NCBI GenBank assembly: GCA_025928735.1
Contig: JAICIW010000196.1
Location: forward strand, 1-5,188
Reading direction: 5' to 3'
Length of the DNA: 5,188 nt
Source: Rhodanobacteraceae bacterium
Lineage (GTDB): Bacteria > Pseudomonadota > Gammaproteobacteria > Xanthomonadales > Rhodanobacteraceae
The first letter of the stretch is position 1; the number at the start of each line of letters is the position of its first letter. Both the position numbers and the translations under genes were made by a program. Under the pieces are notes generated by a model. That model saw nothing but the letters and a program-made list of their open reading frames with translations. It made no database searches and was not told where the DNA came from. Positions 4,668 through 5,188 of this stretch are shown piece by piece.

Positions 4668-5188
4668 ATGGCCGAATTCACATTGCCGCAAATGTCGAAG
4701 GTGCAAAAGGGCAAGCGCTTTGCCGCGAAGCCCGGCGCCAAGAAGGTGCGCAACTTCAAGGTGTATCGCTGGGATCCGGATGTCGGCGGCAGTCCGCGCG
4801 TGGACACCTTCGAGGTCGACGTCACCGGCTCGGCGATGGTTCTCGATGTCCTGCTGAAGATCAAGAACGAAATCGATCCGACGCTGACCCTGCGCCGCTC
4901 CTGCCGCGAGGGCGTGTGCGGTTCCTGCGCGATGAACATCGACGGCGAGAACACGCTTGCCTGCACCAAGGGGCTCGACGAATTGCCGGCGGGCGACGTC
5001 AACATCTATCCGTTGCCGCACATGCCGGTGGTGAAGGATCTGGTGCCGGACCTCACCCATTTCTACGCGCAATACACGTCGATCAAGCCGTGGCTGCAAA
5101 CCCAGAGCTCGCCGGGCGCGCACGAACGCCTGCAGTCGCCCGAGGACCGCAAGATGCTCGACGGCTTGTACGAGTGCATCCTGTGCGC
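4668..5188 (+). CDS. sdhB: Succinate dehydrogenase iron-sulfur subunit SdhB, C-terminus cut by window edge
   Basis: The first 173 residues of the Fe-S subunit, which relays electrons from SdhA FAD to the quinone site, are present. The N-terminal ferredoxin-like domain carries RRSCREGVCGSCAMN (76-90) and LACTKG (97-102). Its Cys79, Cys84, Cys87 and Cys99 ligate the [2Fe-2S] cluster. All four are cysteines, whereas E. coli has Asp at the third position. Later, FYAQYTSIKPWLQ (132-144) and LDGLYECILC (164-173) lead into the [4Fe-4S]/[3Fe-4S] domain, whose first two cysteines are Cys170 and Cys173. The remaining cluster ligands lie beyond the edge. A basic leader of about 27 residues precedes NFKVYRWDPD, longer than in E. 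coli and like the Xanthomonas proteins as I remember them. The ATG at 4668 is chosen for the AAAGG before it and for the full leader. Separated from sdhA by 165 bases, it is still expected in the same operon. Confidence 0.97.
   Translation, partial: MAEFTLPQMSKVQKGKRFAAKPGAKKVRNFKVYRWDPDVGGSPRVDTFEVDVTGSAMVLDVLLKIKNEIDPTLTLRRSCREGVCGSCAMNIDGENTLACTKGLDELPAGDVNIYPLPHMPVVKDLVPDLTHFYAQYTSIKPWLQTQSSPGAHERLQSPEDRKMLDGLYECILC

Overview
The window reads as chromosomal core-metabolism DNA from a GC-rich gammaproteobacterium. Xanthomonadales (Xanthomonadaceae or Rhodanobacteraceae) is the best guess. That placement rests on the sdhC-sdhD-sdhA-sdhB order, the SdhB N-terminus (an extended basic leader before the KVYRW segment), a DUF1674/SDHAF4-type gene next to sdhC, and a divergent ygfZ. 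It is an inference from remembered family features; no search was run.

Layout. On the left, on the minus strand, lies the N-terminal part of a SleB/CwlJ-type cell wall hydrolase (1-158, cut by the window edge). Next comes a 352-base stretch with no credible gene but several inverted repeats, then ygfZ on the minus strand (511-1320). Across a 114-base divergent spacer, everything to the right is on the plus strand: a 54-residue SDHAF4-like protein (1435-1599), a 235-base leader, then sdhC (1835-2257), sdhD (2254-2667, ATGA overlap with sdhC), sdhA (2706-4502), an unusual 165-base hairpin- and repeat-rich spacer, and sdhB (4668 to the window edge, incomplete).

How the genes work together. SdhC and SdhD anchor succinate dehydrogenase (respiratory complex II) in the membrane and carry heme b and the quinone site. 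SdhA is the FAD-containing succinate-oxidising subunit and SdhB carries the three iron-sulfur clusters. The two genes just upstream plausibly serve assembly of the same enzyme: SDHAF4-type proteins act on flavinylated SdhA, and YgfZ supports Fe-S enzymes. The locus is therefore structural subunits plus likely maturation factors. The hydrolase appears unrelated.

I see no mobile element, CRISPR array, tRNA or rRNA, and no convincing undescribed system. The parts most worth a second look are the structured sdhA-sdhB spacer (4503-4667), the perfect 12-bp inverted repeat at 357-392, and the maturation-gene clustering. No promoter or rho-independent terminator could be called with confidence.
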